64,000 nucleotides of DNA from Micromonospora arborensis. GTDB lineage: Bacteria > Actinomycetota > Actinomycetes > Mycobacteriales > Micromonosporaceae. Of the stretch, positions 51,012 through 59,817 are shown one piece after another (position 1 is the first letter of the stretch; each line of letters opens with the position of its first letter). Under the pieces are notes generated by a model that worked only from the letters and a program-made list of their open reading frames with translations, was not told where the DNA came from and ran no database searches. The stretch covers positions 62,001 through 126,000 of the forward strand of contig NZ_PYBV01000019.1 of the NCBI RefSeq assembly GCF_003205615.1. The letters run 5' to 3'. Made by a program: the position numbers and the translations under genes.

Positions 51012-51774
51012 CGTCCCGGGCCCGTCGGCCCCAGGGCGGGCGGGCCCGGACAAGCCCCGGGACGGGCGTCCGCTCGTCCTCCACCACCACGAATCGGCGA
51101 CCGGCCGCGACCCGCGCCTTTTGGTCGGCCTGGCGCTCAGGACCAGGGCTCGTCCGGATCGGCGTCCGGATCGAGACCGCCGGACGGTCTCCGAGCGCGG
51201 TCGCGGGTCCCCGTCGTCTCACCGGGGCCTGTCGCGCTCGCGACGCTGATCTTTGCTCGGTGGCCTTCTCCACCGCGGCGGGGGCCGCGACGGGTGGTGT
51301 GGTGCGGCTCGCCGCGGTGCTTACCAGATCCGGCAGGTCCCGCCCGGCCACCAGGGGTAGCTCTCGCGTGACTGCCGCGGTCGGCCCCGGCTCGCCCGAC
51401 GCTGCTGTACGGGCCGCGCCTTGCGCACCAGACGGATGGCGTCGGTGCCAGCACGCTGGGAGCGGGCAGGTTGTGGCCGGCTTTGCGGGTTGCCGTGAAG
51501 CTTGTGGAGAGAACCAATACTCGGCGGTGCGCGGCGACAGCGGCGACGGTCCCTGTCGTGCCACGGGACATGCTGCCGGCGTGGGGTGTCGTACACGTCG
51601 ACTGGTGGTTGGGAGCACTCGTCGTGGCTGCTTTCGCGCTGTCGGCTTCGGTGCGGGTGTGACGCTATTGGACACCGGGACGCCTGGTTGATCGAGCGGG
51701 ACAAGATCCCGAAGGGCCGGTGGACGCATCCGTGCGTCTCCGGCCGTCGCCAATCCCGACCAGACAGGGAATTG
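51012..51774. other. 763-base interval without a supported gene
   Basis: Several short frames exist in both directions, none with a good ribosome site or family match. A plus frame at about 51471-51662 ends in a hydrophobic run (WWLGALVVAAFALSASV) and might be a decayed membrane peptide. Nothing else stands out. Confidence 0.35.
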
Positions 51775-53454
51775 ATGGTCAACCACAACCTTCGTACTGG
51801 GACCGTCCGCGCGCTGCAGGCGGGGTCCCTGGCGACCGCTGTCGTCGCGTCACTGCTTGCCGCTGTTCCCGGCGCGGCCTCCGCCGCTCCGAATACCGCT
51901 GATGTCGTCGTCGGCGTCATCGCCAACCCGGGCCAGATGGGACCGGCCGGTGGCCGGGTACATCTGGCTGTCTCGGTCCGCAACGCCGGGGGCGCCGAGG
52001 CCACCGACACCACCCTGAAGCTAAGCCTGCCGTCCGGTGCCACCCTCGACGTCGGTGACTCCCTGGGCGGCTGGACCTGCGACGCCGCGGCCGCCAAGTG
52101 CAAGTACGCCATTCTGGCGGCCGGCACTGATACCGACTTCGTCCTGGGCGTCACCCTGCCGGCCGGCGCGGACGGCCAGAAGACGAAGGTGACAGCGACG
52201 GCCACCACGCAGACTCGCGAGTCGTCGACCACGAACAACACCGCGTCGGCGAACATCGAGTACGTCGCCAAGCCGGACCTCGCCTTCTCGTTCGAGTTCG
52301 CCGTCGGCGACATCTCCTACCTGGGCGGCAACGGCGCGCGTGGCATGGCCCAGGCCCGGGCGACCAACATCGGCACCACTCCGGCGCCCGGCGCCCGCTT
52401 CACGTTCCAGATGCCGCCAGACGCCTTCGCCGGCGCCTGGACGACGGACCCGGAGTGGAACTGTGACTTCTCCACCTCCACCTGGGTCTGTGACAACGAC
52501 CGGGACATCCCGCCGGGAGGGATGGCCTTCCTCAACTTCTACCCGTACTTCCCGGCCGGAACGGTGGGCGACACCAGGACGGTGACCGCTTCGGTGTCGA
52601 CCTCGGCCCCCGAGCGGTCGCTGGCGAACAACAGCGGCACAACCACCTTCACCTACGTCGTGCCACCCCCCGCCGACGTTGAGATGTACGGGATCGCCGT
52701 GGTCGGCCGCGATGAGCTGCGGGCAAACGAGGAGTTCGACCTGTCCGTCTCGGTCAACCTCCGGGGCGGTTCCCCGTCGGAGAACACCGCCGTGCGGGTG
52801 CCACTTCCGGCGACGGTCGAGCTGACCTCCCTCGACCCCGGTGACGCCAACTGGACCTGCCGACTCAACGACACGGCGGACGACCGCTTCGTCGAGTGCA
52901 CGCGCCCCTTCTGGGACATCGGCACGTCCAACGGCGAGCTGCTGCTCAAGCTGAAGGCGAACGCGGGAACCCCCGACGGTCCGCTGACCTTCACCGCGAC
53001 CGCGTCCACGTCCACGCCGGAGGCGTCGCTGGAGAACAACACCGCCACCGACAGCGTCACCTACGTCGCCGAGGGCGCCATCACCGGTCACGTCTGGCTC
53101 GACCTCGACCGCGACGGCCAGCGCGACGCCGACGAGCCGAAGGCTGTGGACAAGACCTCCCTCAGTGTCATGCCGGAGACCGGCCAGCTGCCGTGGGGCG
53201 AGGGGTACGTGGGCGGCAACGAAATGGCCGGAACGTTCTGGGGACGACTCAGGCCGGGCCGGTACACCCTGCAGGTCAGCCTGCCGTCGGGCAGCACCTT
53301 CCAGTTCACCACCCCCGACCAAGGCGACGATGCCACTGACTCGGACATCATTGGCAGTAGCGGCGGCTACTACAACCAGGGCTGGAGCGCCGTGGTCGAG
53401 ATCCGGGACGGCGCGGAGACGGCGGTCGACGTCGGCATCCTGCCGCCGTCCTGA
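51775..53454 (+). CDS. Secreted multi-domain DUF11/SdrD-like protein
   Basis: A 559-residue exported protein. The signal peptide ends near 'GAASA-AP' at about residue 38. Three beta-sandwich repeats of about 130 residues follow, each with a DUF11-like pattern ('VHLAVSVRNAGGAEAT', 'TNIGTTPAPGARF', 'LSVSVNLRGGSPSENT') and one or more disulphide pairs (WTCDAAAAKC, WNCDFSTSTWVC, WTCRLN.. VEC). The C terminus is an SdrD_B-like domain ('GAITGHVWLDLDRDGQRDADEP'). There is no C-terminal sorting signal or membrane helix, so it is released. ATG 51775 is a few codons ahead of the signal. Function is unknown. Confidence 0.8.
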   Translation: MVNHNLRTGTVRALQAGSLATAVVASLLAAVPGAASAAPNTADVVVGVIANPGQMGPAGGRVHLAVSVRNAGGAEATDTTLKLSLPSGATLDVGDSLGGWTCDAAAAKCKYAILAAGTDTDFVLGVTLPAGADGQKTKVTATATTQTRESSTTNNTASANIEYVAKPDLAFSFEFAVGDISYLGGNGARGMAQARATNIGTTPAPGARFTFQMPPDAFAGAWTTDPEWNCDFSTSTWVCDNDRDIPPGGMAFLNFYPYFPAGTVGDTRTVTASVSTSAPERSLANNSGTTTFTYVVPPPADVEMYGIAVVGRDELRANEEFDLSVSVNLRGGSPSENTAVRVPLPATVELTSLDPGDANWTCRLNDTADDRFVECTRPFWDIGTSNGELLLKLKANAGTPDGPLTFTATASTSTPEASLENNTATDSVTYVAEGAITGHVWLDLDRDGQRDADEPKAVDKTSLSVMPETGQLPWGEGYVGGNEMAGTFWGRLRPGRYTLQVSLPSGSTFQFTTPDQGDDATDSDIIGSSGGYYNQGWSAVVEIRDGAETAVDVGILPPS

Positions 53455-53535
53455 CGGATCCCCGGAGCCTCAGCGGAGAGCAGTACCCCCTCTCCGCACT
53501 GCGGACCGACCAAAACAGCACAGCACAGCCATGGT

Positions 53536-53569
53536 CGCCCCCGGACCGACTCACGTCGATCCGGGGGCG
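53536..53569 (+). terminator. Terminator hairpin after the secreted DUF11 protein
   Basis: CGCCCCCGGA (53536-53545) pairs with TCCGGGGGCG (53560-53569); inside, CGAC and GTCG pair after one mismatch, leaving a 4-base loop. A weaker 8-bp hairpin lies at 53473-53497. The rest of 53455-53850 shows no gene. Confidence 0.8.
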
Positions 53570-53850
53570 CTCGTCGCGCGGGTCAGGGGAGTCGGATAGA
53601 GCGGGTCGGCTAAGGCGTGTTTCGTAAGTTGGGGTTGGCCGGTCTGGGTCACGGCGTGGCGGTGATCGACAACTGAAGAGGCCTCCGGTGGACTCCCGTC
53701 ATCGCGTAACCGGTCGGCAAGGTGTAGGCGATATGCAGCTCAACGCCGACGATAGCCGCATCGCGGTCGGTGGGGTTGACTGCCAGGACCTTGATACCGA
53801 CCCAGCGCGACGCGAGTTCGCATGGCGTCGTGGATGCCCCAGGCAGGTGG

Positions 53851-54348
53851 TCAGGACGTGCAGAACGACGCCGGCTCGGTCAGGCCGAGGTCCGTGCAGT
53901 CCCATCCGGTGCCCTGGTCGTGGAATCGCCAGCCCAGGCCGGCCGTGTAATGGAACAGGTAGATGACGCCGCCGCCGTCCGGACGCTGCACGTCGGCCGC
54001 CGCCCAAGCCTCGACGCACTCCACTCCCCTGGAGGCGAAAGACCAGCCTGCCGGCAGTTCGACCATGGTCCCGAGGGTCTGCGTCGACGGACAGGTGGGA
54101 TTTTGGGGTCCGGCACTGGTGGGGGTGGATGCGGGTGGCGTCAACAGGTCGGGCCGGTGGCGGGTGGCGAAGGCCACCGTCCCGCCGATGGCGAACACCA
54201 CCGCCGCGGCCGCGGCGCCGGTGGTGAGCGCCCTCCGTCGTTGTGTCTGCCGCGACTTGTGCAGGGCCCGCTCGTACATGTCGGCGGTGCCGCCGTGCTC
54301 GCTCAGATCGGACATGGCCTGACGCAGAGGCCCAAGGTGGTCGGTCAT
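53851..54348 (-). CDS. Membrane protein with Cys-rich extracellular domain (partner of SigE-family sigma factor)
   Basis: A 165-residue protein: cytosolic N-terminal 50 residues, one membrane helix (LTTGAAAAAVVFAIGGTVAFA), and a 90-residue outside domain with 'CPSTQTLGTMVELPAGWSF', 'IYLFHYTAG' and 'WDCTDLGLTEPASFC'. The outside domain is nearly the same as that of the lipoprotein at 54997. ATG 54348 overlaps the sigma stop by one base (TGATG), so the two are coupled; a membrane sensor or anti-sigma role is the likely job. Confidence 0.72.
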   Translation of the reverse strand: MTDHLGPLRQAMSDLSEHGGTADMYERALHKSRQTQRRRALTTGAAAAAVVFAIGGTVAFATRHRPDLLTPPASTPTSAGPQNPTCPSTQTLGTMVELPAGWSFASRGVECVEAWAAADVQRPDGGGVIYLFHYTAGLGWRFHDQGTGWDCTDLGLTEPASFCTS

Positions 54349-54866
54349 CAGGCCTCCTCCATCACGGCCGAGAGCAGCTCCGGCGCTATCTGCCGCATGC
54401 GGGCCAGTGCCTTGCTGGTCTGACTCTTGATCGTGCCGACCGAGCACTGCAGCAGATCCGCGGCCTCGGCCTCGCTGCGGTCCTCGAAGAACCGCACCAC
54501 CAGCACGGCCCGTTGCCGCTTGGTGAGTTGGGCGAGGGCCTGGTGCAGGGCAACCTTGAGATCGGTACGGCGCGCATGGTCACTACCGGGTTGAGCCACG
54601 TCGGCCAGTTCCCCGGGCAGGGACTCGGCCACCTTGCGGCGCCGCCACCAGCTCACATGCTGGTGATACATGGCTGTGCGGGTGTACGCCTCGAAGTGCC
54701 CGGGATCATCCAGCCGACGCCGGCCCCGATGGGTACGGGCCAGCGCATCCTGCACCAGGTCCTCGGCGAGGTGCCGGTCACCGGTCAGCAGGAACGCCGT
54801 CCGTAGCAACGCCGGCGAGCGGGCCCGAACGAACTCACAGAAAAGATCGTCTATGGAGTCCGCCAT
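54348..54866 (-). CDS. SigE-family RNA polymerase sigma factor
   Basis: A 172-residue ECF sigma factor: region 2 'FVRARSPALLRTAFLLTGDRHLAEDLVQDAL' type sequence, and region 4 'LTKRQRAVLVVRFFEDRSEAEAADLL' followed by 'CSVGTIKSQTSKALARMR'. These are the marks of the actinobacterial SigE-family group. ATG 54866 is chosen because longer frames run into a (GGCAGC)n low-complexity tract (54904-54927). It is transcribed after the lipoprotein gene and coupled to the membrane protein that follows. Confidence 0.9.
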   Translation of the reverse strand: MADSIDDLFCEFVRARSPALLRTAFLLTGDRHLAEDLVQDALARTHRGRRRLDDPGHFEAYTRTAMYHQHVSWWRRRKVAESLPGELADVAQPGSDHARRTDLKVALHQALAQLTKRQRAVLVVRFFEDRSEAEAADLLQCSVGTIKSQTSKALARMRQIAPELLSAVMEEA

Positions 54867-54996
54867 GCCCCGCTCGTTCCCTCCACGTACCCCAAAGTCC
54901 TTCGGCAGCGGCAGCGGCAGCGGCAGCGGCGGCCGGTCGACTGTGGCGCACACCATAGCCGGTGTGCGCCGCAGCAAGCGACCACGGTCAACCCGG

Positions 54997-55413
54997 TCAG
55001 GAAATGCAGAATGGCGCCGGCTCGCTGAGGCCGAGATCCTTGCAGTCATATCCGCTGCCGTCGCCGTAGTACTTCCAGCCCGTGTCGGTCACGAGGTGGA
55101 ACAGGTAGACGCCGTCACCGGCAGTCGGGCCCTGCGGATCAGCTCCGGCCCAGTCCTTGACGCACTCGACACTGCCGAACGTCCAGCCCTTCGGAAGCTC
55201 GACAAGGGTCTCGAGAGTCTTCGCCGAGGGGCACTTGGCACTCGTGGCCGCCGGGGTAGCCACCGCGGGGGAAGCACTGACGGTGCCATTGGCCGCAGCG
55301 GCCGACGTCGGAGCGGATGCGGTTGGGCCCGGCTTGGGCTCCGCCGTGGAGCCGCAAGCAGAGAGTCCGAGCAGGACGGCGGCGGCGGGCAGCAGGAGGT
55401 GACGTGCAGACAT
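54997..55413 (-). CDS. Lipoprotein with the same extracellular domain as the 53851 membrane protein
   Basis: A 138-residue lipoprotein: signal with lipobox 'LLGLSACGS', a Ser/Ala/Thr spacer, and a C-terminal domain 'CPSAKTLETLVELPKGWTF', 'VYLFHLVTD', 'YDCKDLGLSEPAPFC'. This repeats the outer domain of the downstream membrane protein, including the cysteines. It was probably made by duplication and may bind the same signal. ATG 55413 is preferred to ATG 55443, which would give a longer N region. The gap 55414-55736 holds no gene. Confidence 0.8.
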   Translation of the reverse strand: MSARHLLLPAAAVLLGLSACGSTAEPKPGPTASAPTSAAAANGTVSASPAVATPAATSAKCPSAKTLETLVELPKGWTFGSVECVKDWAGADPQGPTAGDGVYLFHLVTDTGWKYYGDGSGYDCKDLGLSEPAPFCIS

Positions 55414-55736
55414 TTCCGGACCCCTATGGATCGTGGCGAGCATCGCTTACACCGGGGTACATGCGATCCGTCGCCCGCAGGTTGCCGCCGACCGGAATTT
55501 TTCTCCACAGTTTTTCGGCAACCCCGCGCAGACGGTTCGCACCGCAGGTAATGCCCAATGACAACTCGCGCCCGTCAGCACCCGCGCCTACGACTCGGGC
55601 ATCGTGCGAGCGGCAGCGGGCGGGGCCGGCGTTTCGGCGGACTCCATATCGGAGGGCACCGGCGTATCGTGATTGCGCCGCGCCGCACCGATGTCCACCT
55701 CGATGCGGCCGGCAGCCGTCACACGGGGGAGGTCTG

Positions 55737-56168
55737 ATGGCGCAGTTTCCTGGCGGTGATTTCGAAGGGGCGACCGAGCGGTTCGTCGACTCCTGGGCCG
55801 CGGGCATCTCCGAGCGGGCCGCCCGGGCGCAGGAGTTGTCCGAGCGCGTGGCGGCGATGTCGGCGACCGCTGAGGGTGCGCACGGCGCGGTCCAGGTGAC
55901 AGTCGCCTCGTCCGGCGCCATGACCGACCTCCGGCTCGACGACCGGGTGCTGCGCTGGCGGGCGGACGAGATCGCCGCCGAGGTGCTGTCGGTGATGCGC
56001 CGGGCGCAGGGGCGGTTGCCCGCGCAGGTGGCGGAGGCCGCGGCGGCAACGGTCGGCGCCGACTCCGAGACCGCCCGGGCTGTCGTCGGCAGCTACGAGT
56101 CGCGTTTCCCCGAGGTGGCCGAGGAGACCGATCCTGGGTACCCGCCGAGGGGTGGCCGTGGGCGCTGA
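55737..56168 (+). CDS. YbaB/EbfC-family protein
   Basis: A 143-residue protein with coiled helices and the central 'VQVTVASSGAMTDLRLDDRVL' beta segment of the YbaB/EbfC nucleoid-associated fold. In actinomycetes such genes sit beside ESX-type EspC-like small proteins, as here. ATG 55737 follows GGGGGAGGTCTG. It is translationally overlapped by the next short frame. Confidence 0.8.
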   Translation: MAQFPGGDFEGATERFVDSWAAGISERAARAQELSERVAAMSATAEGAHGAVQVTVASSGAMTDLRLDDRVLRWRADEIAAEVLSVMRRAQGRLPAQVAEAAAATVGADSETARAVVGSYESRFPEVAEETDPGYPPRGGRGR

Positions 56169-56301
56169 GGCAGCCGGGTTCGAGGTCACCACGGCGGCGT
56201 TGACCAAGCACGCCCGCTCCGTCGACCGGATCGCCGAGGCGATCGACACCGCGATCACGGGCGAGGCATGGAACGCCTTCCGTCCGCCGAGTGCTTGGTG
56301 A
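56158..56301 (+). pseudogene. Truncated EspC-like (T7SS-associated) ORF
   Basis: GTG 56158 lies inside the YbaB gene end; the 47-codon product begins 'AAGFEVTTAALTKHARSVD', as EspC/DUF2580-type ESX substrate proteins do (normally about 100 residues). A stop at 56299-56301 ends it after about half its length. It is probably decayed, but a genuine short form is possible. Confidence 0.5.
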
Positions 56302-56333
56302 CCGGAGGAGCCGTGGTGAACCAGGAGGCAGGC

Positions 56334-56603
56334 ATGACCGAGCAGGCGCTGACCCGCGTGGCGCTGTACACGTTCGCCCAGCACACCAACCGGCGGGTTG
56401 CCGAGTTCCGTTGGCAGCCGGGCCAAGCGGTGTCGCTGACCGTCCTCGACCCCGAGTGGGGTGCGCTCGCTCAGGACTTCTACGACAACGGCGTGCCGGT
56501 CGGCTCCGGGCGGGTGCCACCGGAGGCCGGTCCGGAGTTCATGCGTGCCCTGCTGCAACGCTTCCGGATGAGCTACTACAAGTTCGTGGACGAGAGCGGC
56601 TGA
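56334..56603 (+). CDS. Hypothetical protein (89 aa)
   Basis: A small soluble protein beginning 'MTEQALTRVALYTFAQHTN', with a central 'VSLTVLDPEWGALAQDFYDNGV'. I know no family for it. ATG 56334 has AGGAGGCAGGC at ideal spacing; upstream GTGs 56313 and 56316 have poorer spacing. It follows the YbaB/EspC-like genes and is likely co-transcribed. Confidence 0.65.
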   Translation: MTEQALTRVALYTFAQHTNRRVAEFRWQPGQAVSLTVLDPEWGALAQDFYDNGVPVGSGRVPPEAGPEFMRALLQRFRMSYYKFVDESG

Positions 56604-56727
56604 GCCGTCGGCGGTACGGATGGGGGCGATGGTGCCTTCGGGGCGTTAGTGACGCCTACGCCGAATGAGGGCATTTTTCGCATAAGACCGTTTGATGCGA
56701 GTAATGCTCGACTACGTTCGCCTTGGT

Positions 56728-56749
56728 AGCGACAAACCGATTTGTCGCT
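56728..56749. repeat. 9-bp perfect hairpin upstream of the beta-helix gene
   Basis: AGCGACAAA (56728-56736) pairs with TTTGTCGCT (56741-56749) around CCGA, about 58 bases before the start of the next gene. It is either an operator or the end of the YbaB-operon transcript. Confidence 0.5.
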
Positions 56750-56807
56750 GTCTGCACTGCTTGTGACGTGCAGAGACATGGTGTGCGGAGAAGGGCTAGG
56801 TAGCTCG

Positions 56808-58364
56808 ATGTCCAACTATCTACACCCGAACATCAGCGAGGTAGCGGCAGATCAGCCACGCCCGCCGAAAAAGCGCCGGGCACGCTGGCTCGTCGCCGGG
56901 GTGGCCGGTCTGACCGGCGTTGCCGGCCTGGCCGCCTTCGCGCCGGGAGTGAGCGGAGCGTTCGGAATGGGCGGCAGCCTGTCGAACGCCGGAGCGCAGG
57001 TCCTCGTCGACGACAGCCGGACCGCCGGCGACGACAAGGGAGGACAGGATCCCGGCGGACGCGACGGCAAGGACCACGGGAAAGACAACGACCACAGGGA
57101 CAGCAAGGGTGATGAGTTTCGATCCGTGCCCTGCAGCGCCGACGAGCTGATCGCGGCTATCGTGCGCGGGAACGCCGGCTCCGGGGCGAAGCTCCGGCTC
57201 GCTGAGAAGTGCACCTACACGCTCACCAGGTCCGCACCCCAGCCACCCGTGCCCTTCGGGGCCGTCGGCCTGCCGATCATCACCCAATCGGTAACGATCG
57301 ACGGGAACGGGTCCACCATCGTGCGCGCGGCCAACGCCACACCGTTTCGGATCCTCGAGGTTGGATCCGGCGGAGATTTGACGTTGCGCGACGTCACCAT
57401 CAAGGGCGGCCAGGCCGACGGTGGGTTCGGTGCCGGCGGCGGTGGCATCCGCATCGATATCGGCGGTAGGGCCACCATCGAGAACACCGACGTGGTCTAC
57501 AACCAGACCAACGGCCTCGGTGGCGGAATCGCCAACTTCGGCGTCGCGAAGATCCTCGGCCGGAGCGAGTACGGCAAGGACTGGGACGACAAGGACAAAG
57601 ACAAGGAGAAGAAGGACGACGGCAGCAACATCAGCAACAACAGCGCTTTGTTCGACGGCGGGGGCATCCACAACAACGGCACCCTCACCGTGGAGAACAC
57701 CCGACTGAGTTACAACAACACGATCGGGACCTTCGTCACCCTGCCGCTCGGTGGCGCGGGTGGCGGGCTGTCGAACAGCCGGAGCGCCATCCTCGACAAC
57801 GTCCGCCTGGACAACAACACCGCGGGCTTCCGCGGCGGCGGTATCCGGGGCGGCCTCAACTCCACCACCGAGGCCAAGAACATCGAGGTCAACGACAACC
57901 GAGCCGGCAGCGAGGGCGGCGGAATCTTCACCGACGGCGCCTTCTACCTCAAGCACGGCAACGTGCACCACAACGAGGCTGGCCAACGCGGCGGCGGCGT
58001 CTACAACCAGATCGGCCAGTTCACGGCCGAAGAGAGCCGGATCAGCGAGAACACCGCCAGCACGAACAGCACCATCGAACACGGCGGCGGCATCTACAAC
58101 GGCAGCGGCACCGTCATCCTGCGGCGCAGCCACGTCGAACGGAACAGGGCCGTGGGTTCGAGTTCGCAGGCCGGCGGGATCTACAACAACAGCACACTCA
58201 ACCTCACCGAAACCAAGGTGACGGACAACATCTCCACCCTGGCACCCGGCGGGATCTTCAACGACGGCGGCCAGGTCACCGTGGACCAGAAGTCGGCCAT
58301 CAGCGGCAACCGGCCCACCAACTGCACACCCAGCTCACCCCCTGTTCCCAACTGCTTCGGCTGA
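56808..58364 (+). CDS. Exported parallel beta-helix protein
   Basis: A 518-residue protein. After a basic N terminus (PPKKRRARW), residues about 25-45 form a signal-anchor or signal peptide (WLVAGVAGLTGVAGLAAFAPG). An Asp/Gly/Lys-rich linker follows, and from about 130 to the end come repeats of 'GGGI.N.G...I.....NN' type, the right-handed beta-helix pattern seen in polymorphic outer-surface and pectate-lyase-like proteins. A charged insert (DWDDKDKDKEKKDDG) interrupts the helix at about residue 260. No catalytic motif is evident. ATG 56808 has GGAGAAGGGC upstream at longish spacing. Confidence 0.8.
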   Translation: MSNYLHPNISEVAADQPRPPKKRRARWLVAGVAGLTGVAGLAAFAPGVSGAFGMGGSLSNAGAQVLVDDSRTAGDDKGGQDPGGRDGKDHGKDNDHRDSKGDEFRSVPCSADELIAAIVRGNAGSGAKLRLAEKCTYTLTRSAPQPPVPFGAVGLPIITQSVTIDGNGSTIVRAANATPFRILEVGSGGDLTLRDVTIKGGQADGGFGAGGGGIRIDIGGRATIENTDVVYNQTNGLGGGIANFGVAKILGRSEYGKDWDDKDKDKEKKDDGSNISNNSALFDGGGIHNNGTLTVENTRLSYNNTIGTFVTLPLGGAGGGLSNSRSAILDNVRLDNNTAGFRGGGIRGGLNSTTEAKNIEVNDNRAGSEGGGIFTDGAFYLKHGNVHHNEAGQRGGGVYNQIGQFTAEESRISENTASTNSTIEHGGGIYNGSGTVILRRSHVERNRAVGSSSQAGGIYNNSTLNLTETKVTDNISTLAPGGIFNDGGQVTVDQKSAISGNRPTNCTPSSPPVPNCFG

Positions 58365-58415
58365 TCATCGGATCTCCCGACAGTCAGGCGGTACGAGGTA
58401 ACGGAACACGGAGGA

Positions 58416-58473
58416 GCATCCGGTCCCGCACCGGTTCGATCAACACGATCGGACCGGTGACGGGACCGGATGC
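58416..58473. terminator. Very long hairpin terminator after the beta-helix gene
   Basis: GCATCCGGTCCCG (58416-58428) pairs with CGGGACCGGATGC (58461-58473); inside, CACCGGT/ACCGGTG and GATC/GATC also pair, giving about 24 bp in one stem with small bulges. No U-tract. Confidence 0.75.
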
Positions 58474-58563
58474 CGGCCACACGTGGGTGGCTCGGCGACG
58501 GGCGGATCACTCGCAGTCAATCGGGTCGAGACGCCCGGACCAGCAGTTGCCTATGCTCGACGG

Positions 58564-59808
58564 GTGGAGGAGAACGAACAGGCCCTGCTGACCGAGATGC
58601 TGCAGGCGGCCGAGGAAGCCGCGCCGGTCGAGGCAGTGCAGGCCGTCACCGGCGCCATCGTCGCGGCGTTGAACGCGCTCGGCGTCTCGCTGCTCATCGC
58701 CGACCTCAGCGGTCGGGCACTGGTCCGCCTGACCCACCAGCCGGCCGTCGGCCACCCCGGCCGGCGTCAGGGCGATGAGACCGCCGAGGTTCTCCCCTTC
58801 GACGGCGGGCCCTACGAGCAGGCACTGCGCCAACAGACCGCCGTGGTGCTACCCGGCGACGACCGGTGGACGGTGCTCGCGCCCATCACCGAACGCGGCG
58901 AGGCCATCGGCCTGCTGGAGATCGACCTGCCGGACGAGCCGGACGACGCTGTGACCGCACGGATCGCCCGCACCGCGCACGCGTTGGCGTTCGTGGTCAT
59001 CGCCAACCGCCGACACACCGACCTGTTCGAGTGGGGGCAGCGCAGCGCTCCGTTCACCCTCTCCGCCGAGATCCAACGCCGCCTACTGCCTGCCTCGTTC
59101 ACCTGCGAGGCCAGCGCGTTCGCCCTCTCCGGTTGGCTGGAGCCCGCCGCGAGCATCGGCGGGGACACCTTCGACTACAGCGTGGCCCGCGACACTCTGC
59201 ACGTCAGCGTCACCGACGCGATGGGCCACGGCGTGGCCAGCGCTCTGACCGCCACCCTCGGGGTGGGCAGCCTGCGCAACACCCGCCGCCACGGCGACAG
59301 CCTCATCGCCCAGGCGGAGTTGGCCAACCGTGCCGTCGCCGAGCACGCCAACGTACGCGGTGCCTACGTGACGGCCGTACTCGGCCGCGTCGACCTGACC
59401 ACCGGGCGTTGCGAGCTGCTCAATGCCGGGCACGTTCCGCCGATGCTGGTCCGGCAGGGTCGGGCCGCGTCGCTGGAGCTGCCCGCCAACTTCCCGCTGG
59501 GCATGTTTCCCGACGAGCGCTACCGCAGCGGTGAGGTCACCCTGCTGCCCGGTGACCGGCTGGTCATCGTCACCGACGGGATGCGGGAACGCAACGCCGC
59601 CGACCTGGACCTGCCCGCCGCCCTGCTCCGCATCGCCCACCTGCATCCCCGTGAGGCGGTCCGGGCGCTGTCGGACGCGGTGCTGGCAACCGCCGGGCCG
59701 GTCCTGGCCGACGACGCCACCCTGCTCATCGTCGACTGGTACGGCGGCCACGGGCCGCGAGCGAGCACCGCTGGCGCGGACACCGCCCGCGCCAGCAGCC
59801 TCCCGTAG
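58564..59808 (+). CDS. GAF-PP2C (SpoIIE-like) protein phosphatase
   Basis: A 414-residue protein: a GAF-like domain in the first 170 residues and a SpoIIE/PP2C domain in the rest, with 'LSAEIQRRLLP', 'ASIGGDTFDYSV', 'VTDAMGHGVASALTA' and 'LLIVDWYG'. GG-D and D-x-x-GHG are the PP2C metal motifs. Such enzymes dephosphorylate STAS antagonist proteins in partner-switching regulation. GTG 58564 lies 7 bases after TATGCT (58552-58557), a leaderless arrangement. Its stop faces that of a STAS protein 9 bases away. Confidence 0.9.
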   Translation: MEENEQALLTEMLQAAEEAAPVEAVQAVTGAIVAALNALGVSLLIADLSGRALVRLTHQPAVGHPGRRQGDETAEVLPFDGGPYEQALRQQTAVVLPGDDRWTVLAPITERGEAIGLLEIDLPDEPDDAVTARIARTAHALAFVVIANRRHTDLFEWGQRSAPFTLSAEIQRRLLPASFTCEASAFALSGWLEPAASIGGDTFDYSVARDTLHVSVTDAMGHGVASALTATLGVGSLRNTRRHGDSLIAQAELANRAVAEHANVRGAYVTAVLGRVDLTTGRCELLNAGHVPPMLVRQGRAASLELPANFPLGMFPDERYRSGEVTLLPGDRLVIVTDGMRERNAADLDLPAALLRIAHLHPREAVRALSDAVLATAGPVLADDATLLIVDWYGGHGPRASTAGADTARASSLP

Positions 59809-59817
59809 TGAGGGTGC

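Noticed and set aside
51260..51691. Plus-strand frame of 143 codons in the gap before the secreted DUF11 protein
   Set aside because: No ribosome site, no family resemblance and mixed composition; similar frames exist on the other strand.
54904..54927. (GGCAGC)4 microsatellite as a regulatory repeat
   Set aside because: Short and low-complexity in a GC-rich genome; nothing ties it to the sigma factor promoter.
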